From positions 12,946,147 to 13,010,146 of the forward strand of contig NC_133297.1 in NCBI RefSeq assembly GCF_005239225.2: DNA of 64,000 nucleotides. The letters are read 5' to 3'. This document shows positions 25,653 to 35,880 of this stretch, in pieces. Source of the stretch: Populus alba. Taxonomy: Eukaryota > Streptophyta > Magnoliopsida > Malpighiales > Salicaceae. Positions within the stretch are counted from its first letter, which is position 1. The number at the start of each line of letters is the position of its first letter. The notes below the pieces were generated by a model that saw only the letters and a program-made list of their open reading frames with translations, was not told where the DNA came from and searched no databases. A program made the position numbers and the translations under genes.

Positions 25653-28061
25653 TCAAAACGAGTATTCTTTTAAATCTGCTTTGGCGTCATTCAGGTCCAC
25701 GTCAGCCAAGCACTCTTCTGCAGTAAGCGGAGGTAGCTGCATGGTCTTGCGCTTCAAATTATGTTTGTGCCAGTCACTCTTGAAGTGATCTCTGAACTGC
25801 TTTGCATCCCCAACAAATGCATTGCATGTGCTGCACTTGTTTTGCTTTGCCTGCGTGTCAGCCTTCTTCTCCTCAGAGATGGTCTGTTTTTGGATTTTCT
25901 CACTCAGTTGTACTTCAGAATCAGTAGACTCCTTGGGTAGGGCTGGTGGCACATCTTCATAATCATCAAAGTCATCTACATGGGTGTCCCCCTCAAAATG
26001 AACAGACACTGCAAGAATTTCCAGCCTGCCCTGCAGATTCCTCACGAAGGCATCACAGTCCCTGAAGAAACCTGGGTCCATTTCACAAATCTGCAGAAAA
26101 TCCAAAACAAACTCAGATCCAAAACATGTGCAGATTTCATGACCAAATAGACACTTGAGCCAACACGAATCGCCAAGTCAAATGGTCCACCTAATAAAAT
26201 TGTATTTAGTCCTGTTTTCTTTTTTTTTTTCCCCTTTTTTCTTTTGTTTTGTGTGTGTGTGTGTGGGTGTGGGTGTGGGTGTGGGTTTGGGTTGGGGGGA
26301 GGCTCAATGTAGAATTACAGCCCAAGTACAGCTTAACTACTATGGTTGCTGCATTTTATTAGCAAGAATTAAAAAGCAAAGTGCCTAATGATATTACACA
26401 ACTCATCACAATACTTGCATACACATGGAGAAACAACAGACATAGAAGCCAGGTAAAAGAATCAACAGCAGCAGTTGACACTACAAATAAGTATCATTTC
26501 TGTACTACAGCACAAAATCCTACTTGATCAGATCAAGAAAAACACTGGTAAGAGTTAAATGTCACAATTATGACTTTTATGAGAAAATTTTAACTCTCTA
26601 GTTTTACATAACATCAGGTGTGCTCAAAAGCAGCCATGACATTAGAAAAATCCAGTTAATCCAGCGAAGTTGAAAGGATGTGTTCAGAAGTTGTTTACAA
26701 TATCAGTCTAGTTGTATTATTTTTTATTGATAGGAAACGTTTCCATTGTAGGGGTTCAACCAGGACACGTAATGGGTGTCTACCATCATGTAATGCATTG
26801 GTTAATGAAACTTCCTGTAGCTTCACTCTGCTTCAGTGAGCCGAAATCAACAGCAACTAACCTAGTAGAATTTTAGAAATAGACTAGTGCCTTGAAAATT
26901 TGATGCCTAACTTATTTCACATGTTCTAGTGCATACTAGTCCAGTGGCGATACACAAGACAAGCACATTCAGAGGGTGAATGCAAGAAACAAAGCCACTA
27001 AACCTTTTGTAGCCAACATTTAAAAGTTGCCAACAAAAAAAAGAGGAAAACCTAACCCTGGGAGAGGCAACGTGGAGTTGAGAATTTCACACTAAAAAGG
27101 AATGAGTGAAACTTACAACAGATTGATGGCTTCCAGATTCATCTTTAGAAACAACGTTAGCATCCCAGGCATTGAGCTTCTCCAATAGATCAGGAAAATT
27201 CGGTCCAATAACAGCAAGCCGAAGTCTCATTGGAGACCGTTTGATTGGAAAATGCTTTTGAAGCTCACGAATAACATCTAGCGCCTGAACAAAATACACA
27301 ATTAGCAAGAATGATATGCCAAAATTCCAACAAACATAACATTTTGAAGAAGTTCAAAAGGCCACCAAAAAACCTGCTTCTTAGAGCTGCTATGCGGGTC
27401 AACGGCAAAGTGAATTTCATGCATCAATCTCTCAACCATACTGATAGTGTAAGGACGTTGCGTCTCGGGATTAATAGTTTTCTGCATAACAATAGTTGCT
27501 ATATCCCGAAACTGACTAGACAACTGAGATTCCCTCTCTTTCCCAGCCACTTGAAGCTCCCCTTTCTCCAATATCTATTAATAATAATAGTAATAGTAAA
27601 CCAATCATGACAATAAAAAAAAGTTGCACAAATACAGTAGGTATTTTCCTTTTACCTCTAGGCAGATCTTGGTATGATCATCGTGTCCAAAAGCTTTACC
27701 CAAATCTGAAGACTTTGCAAGAACTCCTTTTGAAACATTTGAATAAACTGTGTGGGACTGCAACACTTCATCCAAATCTTTCTCTCTGTTTTTTTTTTTT
27801 TTCAAAACAAGAAAATGAGGATATGACCCTTTTTCTTCGTTCTAAAAATAAACATAATACTACAAATAATAATCGATTTAAAATAATAACGATAATAATA
27901 ATAAAAAAAAAAACCAGAGACACTTACACTCCAGAGCGCCAAGAGAGGACCTTGTTCTTGTAACAAGCAATCTCGAAACGCATACCATGCTTCTTTAATC
28001 GAACCACTGCTACGTTCGTCAGCCGTTTTTGCCCTACCGGCTGCTGCAACTTCACCGACAT
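25653..28061 (-). CDS. SBDS: Ribosome maturation protein SBDS with C-terminal C2H2 zinc finger
   Basis: SBDS acts with the GTPase EFL1 to release eIF6 (TIF6) from pre-60S subunits in late cytoplasmic ribosome maturation. There are five exons on the minus strand: 28061-27928, 27785-27656, 27574-27374, 27284-27117 and 26090-25653. They total 1071 nt, 356 residues, all in phase. I chose the start [14 protein letters not shown] because it aligns with the family N-terminus; longer frames further upstream lie in another phase. The family core is clear: [78 protein letters not shown] and [19 protein letters not shown]. After an acidic/Lys-rich linker a C-X2-C-X12-H-X5-H finger occupies about 297-319 (CSTCNAF...[14 protein letters not shown]). 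As I recall, this extension is found in plant orthologues but not in human SBDS. The start codon lies within a (GA)n run. The gene looks intact. Confidence 0.93.
26091..27116 (-). other. Large intron 4 of SBDS with a GT-rich tract
   Basis: This is a 1026-bp intron between the exons ending QSV and starting ICEMDPG. It contains a (GT)n/GGGTGTG tract at about 26251-26290 on the plus strand. No embedded gene is recognised. Confidence 0.8.
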
Positions 28062-28581
28062 CTCTCTCTCTCTCTCTAGTAGGACCTTCTCGATTTAACT
28101 TGTTTCTCTGCTGTTTTATTTCATTATTAGCCAGGAGCAGGAGAAGGAGGTCTCCCAGTTCCTTTTCCATATATACATGGGCTTGAGACATTGGGTCCAG
28201 TATATCTTTTTAATTGGGGTTTATTTAGGCCCGGCATAAGAGCATATCAATGGACCAAGCCCAGCCTTCTATTATATATATATGTATATGTATATATATC
28301 TTCCCGAACAAGTTTGTCAGCATGATTATGAATTATGTTGATCAACTCCATTTTCAAGATTCTGCGTGCTACAACAGATTCTATATAGTAAATACTCTGA
28401 TTCTCGATCCTCTTTGCAAAAAGAAATCCTTATCCCCTCAGCCTATGAGCTCTGACAAATCCATCATAGGAAGACTCCTCCCAGCTTGGATTAGGGAAAA
28501 TGTCCCTGGAACCCCCTCTCCTGCAAAAACGACTAGTATTTTTAATTTAACAACACTTCGTTCATTTTCCAGGTTTAGTGG
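28062..28581. promoter_or_regulatory. Divergent upstream region between SBDS and the SDN5-like remnant
   Basis: This is the roughly 0.5-kb region upstream of the SBDS start. It includes the 5' UTR (a GA/CT run abuts the start codon) and a TATATATAT-rich stretch at about 28271-28299. It also contains non-homologous open sequence before the first recognisable exon of the nuclease remnant at 28582. The region should hold the SBDS promoter, but I cannot assign a transcription start. Confidence 0.4.
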
Positions 28582-30583
28582 GATTACGTGTGCAATGCTG
28601 AATGGGGAAACCACAAGTCTTAAGGATGTTCAGGTTTGCTGCTCCAATCAAGACCCCCTCCCCCGATTTTATGCTTCATGCAGTTTCTACTGGTGGTGTA
28701 ATGTTAATTTACTGATTGATTTTTTTCTCAAGATATTATCTTCTCATTTTCTTACAGTTGCTTACTGTATTCAGTAAGGCTCCCTAAAGCTTGTTTACTA
28801 AGAGACCATCCTTGTCGGGCAAGTGGGTTCTTTACTAGCATTTACTCATGTAGTTTTTTGTTTTCTGATGTATGAATGCATTTCCGGATGCTTATCTATA
28901 TTCTATGCTTCTGACTCTTCTGCTAGGGCCTGATTTTGGGTCTCCCCCATCATTTGTCCGTAGAAAGCTCCTCATAGTTTTGAGTGAGTGTGGTAAAACC
29001 TCCTCATTAATTGATGATATTTCCATAGTAAATCGGTATGTTTTTGGTTCATCCCCCATTCATTCCCTGTGTCTTCTGGTGAGGAAGCACTTTTGAAGGC
29101 TAGAAAGGAGGTATGTTTTGGATTTGGCCGTGGATATATATATTTTTTCTTTGATCAGTGATATTCTTATTTGAATAGTGGTGGTTGTAGGTTATGAATG
29201 ATCGAGTACATTTTGTCTGGACCAATTTTCAATTTTCAAGAAACAAGCAGAATTGAAAATTCCATTAGTTATTTCAAGAAACAAGCAGATGGATGCTTGG
29301 GTGCGTTGCCTATACTCCGCGCTACCAACTAATACCGTGCTCATAATTTGCACTGGACATGGAGATACAGAAATAGTGCATAGGTATCTAATTTTTAAGT
29401 GTTATAGAACATTTTGTTTCATCTACTATGCCTATTTCTTCCTTTGCTTTCAGAAATCACTTAAGTTCATGCTTTAGATATTGAATAAATAAAACTGGAA
29501 AGTAACCAAGCAAATGCATCTGATAGTAATTAAATCCTCATATTTTGAAAGACAGACAATTAAAGTATGTAGTTCCAATAAGTTAAAAAATATATACAGG
29601 AGCATGAAGGGGCTGCACCCATACTGAAAACTGATACATTCATCAATAACATATTACAAAATCCATAACATAAGGAGCATCAAGCAAATAATGTTTCCTA
29701 TAAAAGATTAGCATGGATAGGTTATTCCTCTCCACTAAATGCCCTCCTTTTATGCTGCCTCCACACCACACAAAAAAATGGTTAGGGTGATTAGGATGAG
29801 CACCGATGTGCTCTCCTTTTGTTTTAGGAAAAATCTGTTGACCATGATCTGCCCTGTTGGGATATGACAATTATTGGACTTTGAAGACTGATCACAAACT
29901 CTCAGAAATGTTCCATGCATATATGTCAGCGGGTAGGCATGCTGATAGGTTTGGAAATGCATATAGCTCTACATATTTCATTGCTGGGACGAGGAAAAAT
30001 TATGGTGATGCTCTCATCTCTTGCATTAAGCTCTGGCTTGCATAAGTTTGAAAAGATAGGTATCTTTAGTTGTCCAAATGATGGGATTTTTTTCTCCCTT
30101 GAATGTTTCACTTGTATGTTTTGAATAGCCATTTTAAGTCATTGGCTAGTCTAATATCCTTTACTTAGCTCTTTATATGTAGTGCTTGTATTGAATAGAG
30201 TTTCTCACTTCCAATGCCTGTTTTAGTACTTCCAATGCCTGCTTTAGTACTTCCAATGCCTGTTTAGAAGCCATTCTAAGTTACTGGTTTGCAACAAAGC
30301 TAACTTGATTACTCAGTGGTTTGTTTGAAGTGTATCTGTGAAACAGCCTGTTTCTAATAGTAGTTCAACCTTTCATCTTGAATTTTCAAACTGTTTCATT
30401 ATCTTCGCTGTTCTTTCTCCTTGTCGTTTTGTGTGGATGAAGGTTAAGGAAAATGCTTGTCGAGCAGAAAGAAACTGCAATATCTCTTGAGAAGATTGTA
30501 AAGGTCTTGGAAGAGCTCCAAGCTCAAGCTGAAGTAGCTTTGTGTTTTGTGGGTGTGGAGAACCGAGGACATGAGAGATAGGT
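28582..30583 (+). pseudogene. Small-RNA-degrading-nuclease-5-like (SDN5/REX-type exonuclease) pseudogene
   Basis: Intact SDN5-like proteins have a DEDD 3'-5' exonuclease domain followed by a long C-terminal region. Fragments recognised: 28582-28634 (FSGITCAMLNGETTSLKDVQ, exonuclease domain) and 28928-29037 (GSPPSFVRRKLLIVLSECGK then TSSLIDDISIV). Further fragments are about 29066-29106 (SSGEEALLKARKEV, frame shifted by one) and 29193-29382 (VHFVWTNF, then MDAWVRCLYSALPTNTVL and ICTGHGDTEIVHR). The last is 30445-30583 (LRKMLVEQKE ... ALCFVGVENRG, stop). The join at 29382/30445 is a clean GT-AG splice (HR|LRKM), so introns are retained. The first DEDD motif and most of the catalytic domain are missing. 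There are at least two frameshifts and an internal deletion, and a TTTCAAGAAACAAGCAG duplication is present near 29238-29290. This is a dead partial gene duplicate. Family identification rests on remembered motifs, without alignment. Confidence 0.65.
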
Positions 30584-31622
30584 ATTTGGTCTTTGTTTTT
30601 TCACCCTTCATTCTGGTGCTGCTTACATTTGTAGCAAGCTTTTCACAAATTTGGTGTAGAAACAGTCGCTGAGCAGATTTTCCTTGGACATCATTCATTG
30701 AATAGCAAGCAAATTGTGTAAATGAATACAGAAAGCCTATGCACTGATTCTTTTTGTGTAACTGGGCATCTTTGGCATCTCCTCTGTTGTTGCTTCACCT
30801 CCCTTTTCTCATCATCTCCAGCCAGTAATTCTGGCTTAACCAGCTGCGTTATTTCTTAAAATTTTAAATAATTAGCTCGGAAAATTTAGAGATATATGTC
30901 TAGTTAACAAAGGGCAAGGAAGAATTCAATGAGCTTTGGTTCAATGGTCGAGCCTTTTGCCCTGTCCTTGATAAAAAGGAACAAAAAGAATGGAAAACCA
31001 ATTACTTCGGTAGATTGAGATGAGAGGTGGACCAGGTCGCTGATGGTTGTTTGTCTATCATTCTTTTAGGGTTCTAGAAAGACAGGACCATTGCTCTGTT
31101 GGCCGTTTGCATTTAGGGGAATAAAGAATAATTTCGGACTAATTTTCTACCAAGGTAATAGTCAGTCCAAAGCCAGGTTATCCAATGACGTAATTCAAAT
31201 TCACAGTAAAAAAAACTGCTCTTGCAAACTGCAATATCTGTATTTTGAAGGTCAGTTTTCCATGCTTTTGTGTTAGAGGGTGGACGTTGACTGCCAGATT
31301 TTGCTAGGAAAAAAAAAGATTTGAGGATATGGAAAATTTTGAAGAAAAGAACCCTGATAATGTCCGAAGAGAAATCTGAAAGTAAGCAGGATACCTGGTA
31401 GATTTGCAATTTGATATAGCAAAAATTAATATGAAGACAAGCACGCAAAGCAGGGAGTAAGGAGAAGTGGATAAGGTTAGATAATTAGCAACCCTGATAC
31501 ATCAGAGAGTCATTGTGGCTAATAAGATCACATATCAGTACGCAGTTTCATCAAACAAAAATATTAGCACAGGCAGACCTAACCACCTTTCTACTTACCC
31601 TTAATTAACCAAATAGTAGCTG
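30584..31622. other. Intergenic DNA, no gene seen
   Basis: The sequence has moderate AT content and probably includes the 3' UTR of the minus-strand GRAS gene at its right end. No recognisable coding region, RNA gene or defined repeat was found. Confidence 0.55.
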
Positions 31623-33392
31623 TTACTTCCAAGCTGAAGCAACAATCAAACTTTTGTCCTCCCACCCAAAATGAAGGGCACCTACTTCCTGCTTCAACAT
31701 GTATCTATCGCAGTACTCCTTGATGAGTTTCCGGATCATATCAACCACATTAGGAGTGATTGAACATGAAGTGAAGCCAGCCATCATCATCCTTGCTCTC
31801 CATTTCCCTGCAACTTCATACCGCTCAATCCTTTCATCTCCCTCACATGCGACTATGTTCACTATGTCCCTTGCCAGGCACTGTTTCTCAACATTCAGTC
31901 TATCCTGGCTCTCCCGTGGGAGAGTTGCATCAAGAGAGTCAAACACAGCAGAGTAATAGTTGTAAGCTTCGGTAAATCTCGGGAAAAAAGGAGCAGTATT
32001 AGTATTCACATCTTGCTCAACAACAGTTACTAGTTTTGGATTCAAGCTCTTAGCCATCCGAAGAAGCTGGTCTCTCTCGTTTACCGTTGAAACACTCTCA
32101 TCAGGCATGTGGTGGAGTTGGAAAGCAAAATTAACTATAAGTGCTTCCCCAGGCTTGCAGTTCAGCATTGATGGATTGACAAGTGAAGTCCTGGAGGCCA
32201 CTGCATGAAACTCAAACGAGACCTTAAGTGCTTCAGCTAGCTTTTCAAGCCTTTGCCCAATGATCCTCAGGCCACCAACAGGTCGTTGAACTGACTCAGG
32301 GTCATCGATCCCTGTTAACCTCAAGTGTGGTAGCTTACCTTGATGGTTGGCGAGTGTTTGTATCAGTGTTATGTACTGACTCCCTTGGTTTATGTCAAAA
32401 TCTATTATATGAACTCTCCTTTCACCTTTAAATGCCTCGATCATCGCACCATTTGCTGCCATAAATCCAAATTTAAAACAAGGGCAAATCTCAAAAAGGA
32501 TCTGCATAGCTGCAAGCCTATCAGAAGAAGGAGGTTCCTTGCATTTCAGAGCTTTATAGAGATATTTTCCAGATTCAGCCATACGAGCTGCAAGACCTTC
32601 CACCATGTAGGCTGCAATCCTCTGTGGAGGATCTCCTTGAATTGACACCAATTGACGGAGCTCGTTTATTAAAGTCGATGCTTTCTCAATGTTTCCCTCT
32701 GAGATTGCATTGGCACATTCAAAAAGCAATCGCCTGGGAGTTCGAGGAGATAACTGTGATACTTCTTTATTACTGCTGATGCTACTTAGGCTAGAATCTG
32801 AAGATGATGACTCCTTGGGAGAATCATGGAGCATCCCATTCTGGACTGGATCAGACCACTCTCCATCCATTTCCATGCTCTGACTATTTCCAAACATGCC
32901 ATCCTCATCATTATCATTTAGAAGCGCTCTCTCAAGTTCCTGAAGCTTTAATTTCATCTTATATTCATCATAGTTTAGTGGATCTGGGCTCTCAATGTCC
33001 AAGTAATCTGACTCAGAATTGAATTGATAGCCTTCACAGGGTGTCGTAAATGTGAAACAAGCGCCGTATGGATCATCTTGAGGGGACATGGATGAACCTA
33101 AATTCTTTCTTAGCTGGTAGGAAGATGTGCCTTGAGGTGGAGCTGAATTCCCTGAAATGCCAGAACTTGATGGTTGTATTAGCTCTTCTGTTGGGGAATC
33201 AAGGAAGTACTTCTCATAACTCTCACTGGAGTAAGAATCGGTCATATACATGTTCTGACGTTTATCAGGGCAGAATATTTGGGCAGACATGCCAGAGTTG
33301 TCATTGCTCCCCTTCAGTGAGTACAGCTTATGATTTCCGTATGGTGTTGCAGAAAGTTCTGCGGGTCCAACCAAAGACATGATTTTCTCCAA
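31623..33392 (-). CDS. SCL1: GRAS-family transcriptional regulator, SCL1-like (PAT1 subfamily)
   Basis: GRAS proteins are nuclear regulators that act through partner transcription factors. The PAT1 branch includes phytochrome-A and defence signalling members. The gene is one uninterrupted coding exon of 589 residues, close in length to Arabidopsis SCL1. The N-terminus is Ser-rich and disordered, with the PAT1-branch motif LKLQELERALL at about 148-158. The GRAS domain begins at RRLLFECANAISEGN (about 220). Leucine-rich region I is followed by VHIID at 327-331 (RVHIIDFDINQGSQY). Next come LHLRLTGIDDPES-type sequence, the PFYRE region (FFPRFTEAYNYYSAVFDSLD, about 469-488), the RVER-like ERIERYEVAGKWRARM segment (520-535), and the SAW end GWEDKSLIVASAWK at 576-589. 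Closely spaced Met1 and Met5 are alternative starts. The gene is intact. The upstream sequence suggests intron-containing 5' UTR exons, which are typical of this family. Confidence 0.93.
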   Translation of the reverse strand: MEKIMSLVGPAELSATPYGNHKLYSLKGSNDNSGMSAQIFCPDKRQNMYMTDSYSSESYEKYFLDSPTEELIQPSSSGISGNSAPPQGTSSYQLRKNLGSSMSPQDDPYGACFTFTTPCEGYQFNSESDYLDIESPDPLNYDEYKMKLKLQELERALLNDNDEDGMFGNSQSMEMDGEWSDPVQNGMLHDSPKESSSSDSSLSSISSNKEVSQLSPRTPRRLLFECANAISEGNIEKASTLINELRQLVSIQGDPPQRIAAYMVEGLAARMAESGKYLYKALKCKEPPSSDRLAAMQILFEICPCFKFGFMAANGAMIEAFKGERRVHIIDFDINQGSQYITLIQTLANHQGKLPHLRLTGIDDPESVQRPVGGLRIIGQRLEKLAEALKVSFEFHAVASRTSLVNPSMLNCKPGEALIVNFAFQLHHMPDESVSTVNERDQLLRMAKSLNPKLVTVVEQDVNTNTAPFFPRFTEAYNYYSAVFDSLDATLPRESQDRLNVEKQCLARDIVNIVACEGDERIERYEVAGKWRARMMMAGFTSCSITPNVVDMIRKLIKEYCDRYMLKQEVGALHFGWEDKSLIVASAWK

Positions 33393-35160
33393 ATTAACTC
33401 AGTTTTGAAGAGAGATGGTTGTATCATATATCCTATGGTCGGAGTCACAGTCATCAAATTGGCAGGAAAAAAAACTTGTTAATGTTTGTCAAACATGGGA
33501 ACTAGCAAACAGCACTAACAATCTCTTCGAAAGAAATGAGAAATAATCACCTGGAGTAGCCCCTTAGAGTTGAAATCCAGATGAAATTTATAGGGTGTCT
33601 GCATTCAGCGACAAGCAATGTCAAGGAAAACACTTGGTGGAAAACCAAAATACCATAAGTTTATCTACATAACTTGAGCCACACATGAGACAGAAAGTGA
33701 ACCGAATATCTAAATGATAGACAGAGAGGATAATTAATCCGTACAAAGAGCAATCCCAGCATCGGAGGCTGGGGGGGCAAAAAACATAATATTAGAAAAG
33801 AGTGAAGTCACATGCCTGCATGTTCTTTTAAACTGGAGAGAGCCCTTAACTCTATGTTAATGGATCTAATTCTTAGATTGCTTTACTTAAAAGAAAGTGA
33901 TCAAAAAAAGTTGGCTTCAGTTTCCTTAAAAGAAAGATATAATTGATATCGAAGGACAAGCCCGGTTTGTTCAATTAGAAATGGAATCACGCATAGAATT
34001 AACTTGGAGTTCTTATTATGACAGACGAGGATTCAATGATAAGCAACACTGCAGAGAAGGCAAGGATCCAGATTTCGAGGGAGCGACAGAGAGTCTTCTT
34101 AAGGAAAAAATCAGATCCATTGAGAATCCAATAAAACATAGACAAACAACTACAAATGATAAAAACATAAATCAAAGGAAGGAAAGCAATCAGCAGTAGA
34201 GGGTCATACAAGTAGTTAGTCCTGAATTCTTATGTTCTTACAAACATGGCATGTACCTGAAGTAGGAGAAAGAACTCAAGAGGAGTAGCGAAGCTCAAAG
34301 CAGTCAGCCCCGCAATTTAGTAGATAACCAGATAGACGTAAACCTAAAGAGTGGCTTTGAAGGGAAGGGAAAAAAAAACAGGATTTGACTATGAACACCA
34401 GTATTTTGAAGGCAAAAAGGTAAATATGCCTCTGTATGGTATCTTTTTACAAATAGAAAAACCCAACATTTGATTGTGATGTTAGGTAGGTTGGAATGCA
34501 ACAAGCCATTTAACAACAAGCCAATAATATTGAAAGTAGACGAAAAAAAAGAAACAAACTTGAAGAAAATCTAAGCAAGTGATTAAAATAAACAATCAAG
34601 ACCCAGTGGAAACCTACTGCTAGTTTGACAAGATTTAAGCTACCCAAAATTCAAGAATCTGAACAAGTGAAAATCCCAAAGACCCAACAATATCCTGTTT
34701 AAAGAGTTAAATGAAGGTTATGAGAAACTAACCCAGGCAAAAATATTTTTCTTGGAGTCAGAAGCTTCTTTAGAGCTTTCTTCACCAGAAAATTGACTTT
34801 TCTTTCATGGGGAACCTCAGGCGGAGTTTCCTTAACTAATATGTCTTTTGGGTTTGGAGCATTTTCCTTTTTCTGCGTGTCTCTACCAACTCTGTCATTC
34901 AGTCATTCTTAAATCTGGTCCAAAGACACCAGCAACATGTGACTCCAATTTCATCATTCAATCCTCACCGTTTAATTTGTATACCATTAATTTGGTGTGC
35001 TTTATAAGAATTGTTAACTTCTCTTTAGTCCTGCATTAATTCCGGAATGAATGTAGGCATCAACCATGAAATTGTTTGAAGCCATCCATGGAGTATTTGA
35101 CTGGATTTTCTTATGAGAAGTGGTGATCAGTGGGTGAGTAAAAGCGGGGAGAATTAATTG
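33393..35160 (-). promoter_or_regulatory. Upstream region and probable intron-bearing 5' UTR of the SCL1-like gene
   Basis: On the minus strand, candidate donors occur at about 34257 (TTCAG|GTACATG) and about 34733 (CCTGG|GTTAGT). CT-rich leader-like sequence lies at about 34780-34880. The exon arrangement of the leader cannot be fixed without transcripts. Frames inside it carry no recognisable domain. Confidence 0.35.
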
Positions 35161-35457
35161 CAGGTTCCGAAATATATAAAGATGGAAAGGTCAAAGTATT
35201 TTATTTTTGTTTTATTCTGTTTTCATGGCGGTGGCTTTGATTTTTTCCATGTTTTTCCATCTCACAGCACTTCCGTTTTTGGGAGCCAAAACATTTCTGC
35301 ACCGTCAAGCTTTATCTTTCTTGAATTTCAGAGAGGCAATCCACTTTTGCCGTGTAACCTAATCTTGAAGACGCGTAAGCAGGGAAGAAGACAAACGAGT
35401 CTCTGTAGTTCATGTCAATCTATTGTCATTTCATATTGGCATGCATGCGCAAAACCC

Positions 35458-35483
35458 ATATATATATATATATATATATATAT
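35458..35483. repeat. (AT)n microsatellite
   Basis: A run of alternating A and T of about 26 bases. Confidence 0.9.
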
Positions 35484-35764
35484 AAAGAATAAACTATATG
35501 TTTTGGCTACGACGATGATGTTGTTACAAGGAACTTGATTATTTATTTATTTTCTAGTTGCATTTTCTTAACCTTTTTTTTTTTTTTAATTTTTAATTTT
35601 TTGCATACGAGTAGTGATATTTTTATATACTGCTAAGTGCTAAGTGCTAAATATTACTGTAGGTCTCGTCACCCTTCACAAAATACTTCAATTTTTTTTT
35701 TTTATTATTATTATTTTTTATTATTTTTTTATTGTAAGAAAAAGAGTCCGTTGAATACACGTTT

Positions 35765-35880
35765 TTGACTGAGTAAACCATCATACTCGCATGGAGCATG
35801 TCACAGGTTCGAATTTAGGAAGGGTAGGTTGGGGTTAAAGTGCTTAACCGCTGGGCTAAGTTGATTAAAAAGTGGGGGAA
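35765..35880 (+). repeat. Possible tRNA-derived SINE fragment
   Basis: The segment has an A-box-like CTGAGTAAACCATC followed about 35 bases later by a B-box-like GGTTCGAATTT. Then comes a GGTAGGTTGGGGTTAAAGTG tail region. The spacing of internal RNA polymerase III promoter boxes is right for a SINE head. No poly-A tail or target-site duplication was identified. Confidence 0.3.

Noticed and set aside
29690..29730. U6 snRNA-like GATTAGCATGGA motif
   Set aside because: Only about 11 bases match. The conserved flanking U6 sequence and upstream promoter elements are missing.
29857..30045. Open frame of 62 codons inside the SDN5-like intron
   Set aside because: No recognisable domain; it sits in an intron with clean splice borders on both sides.
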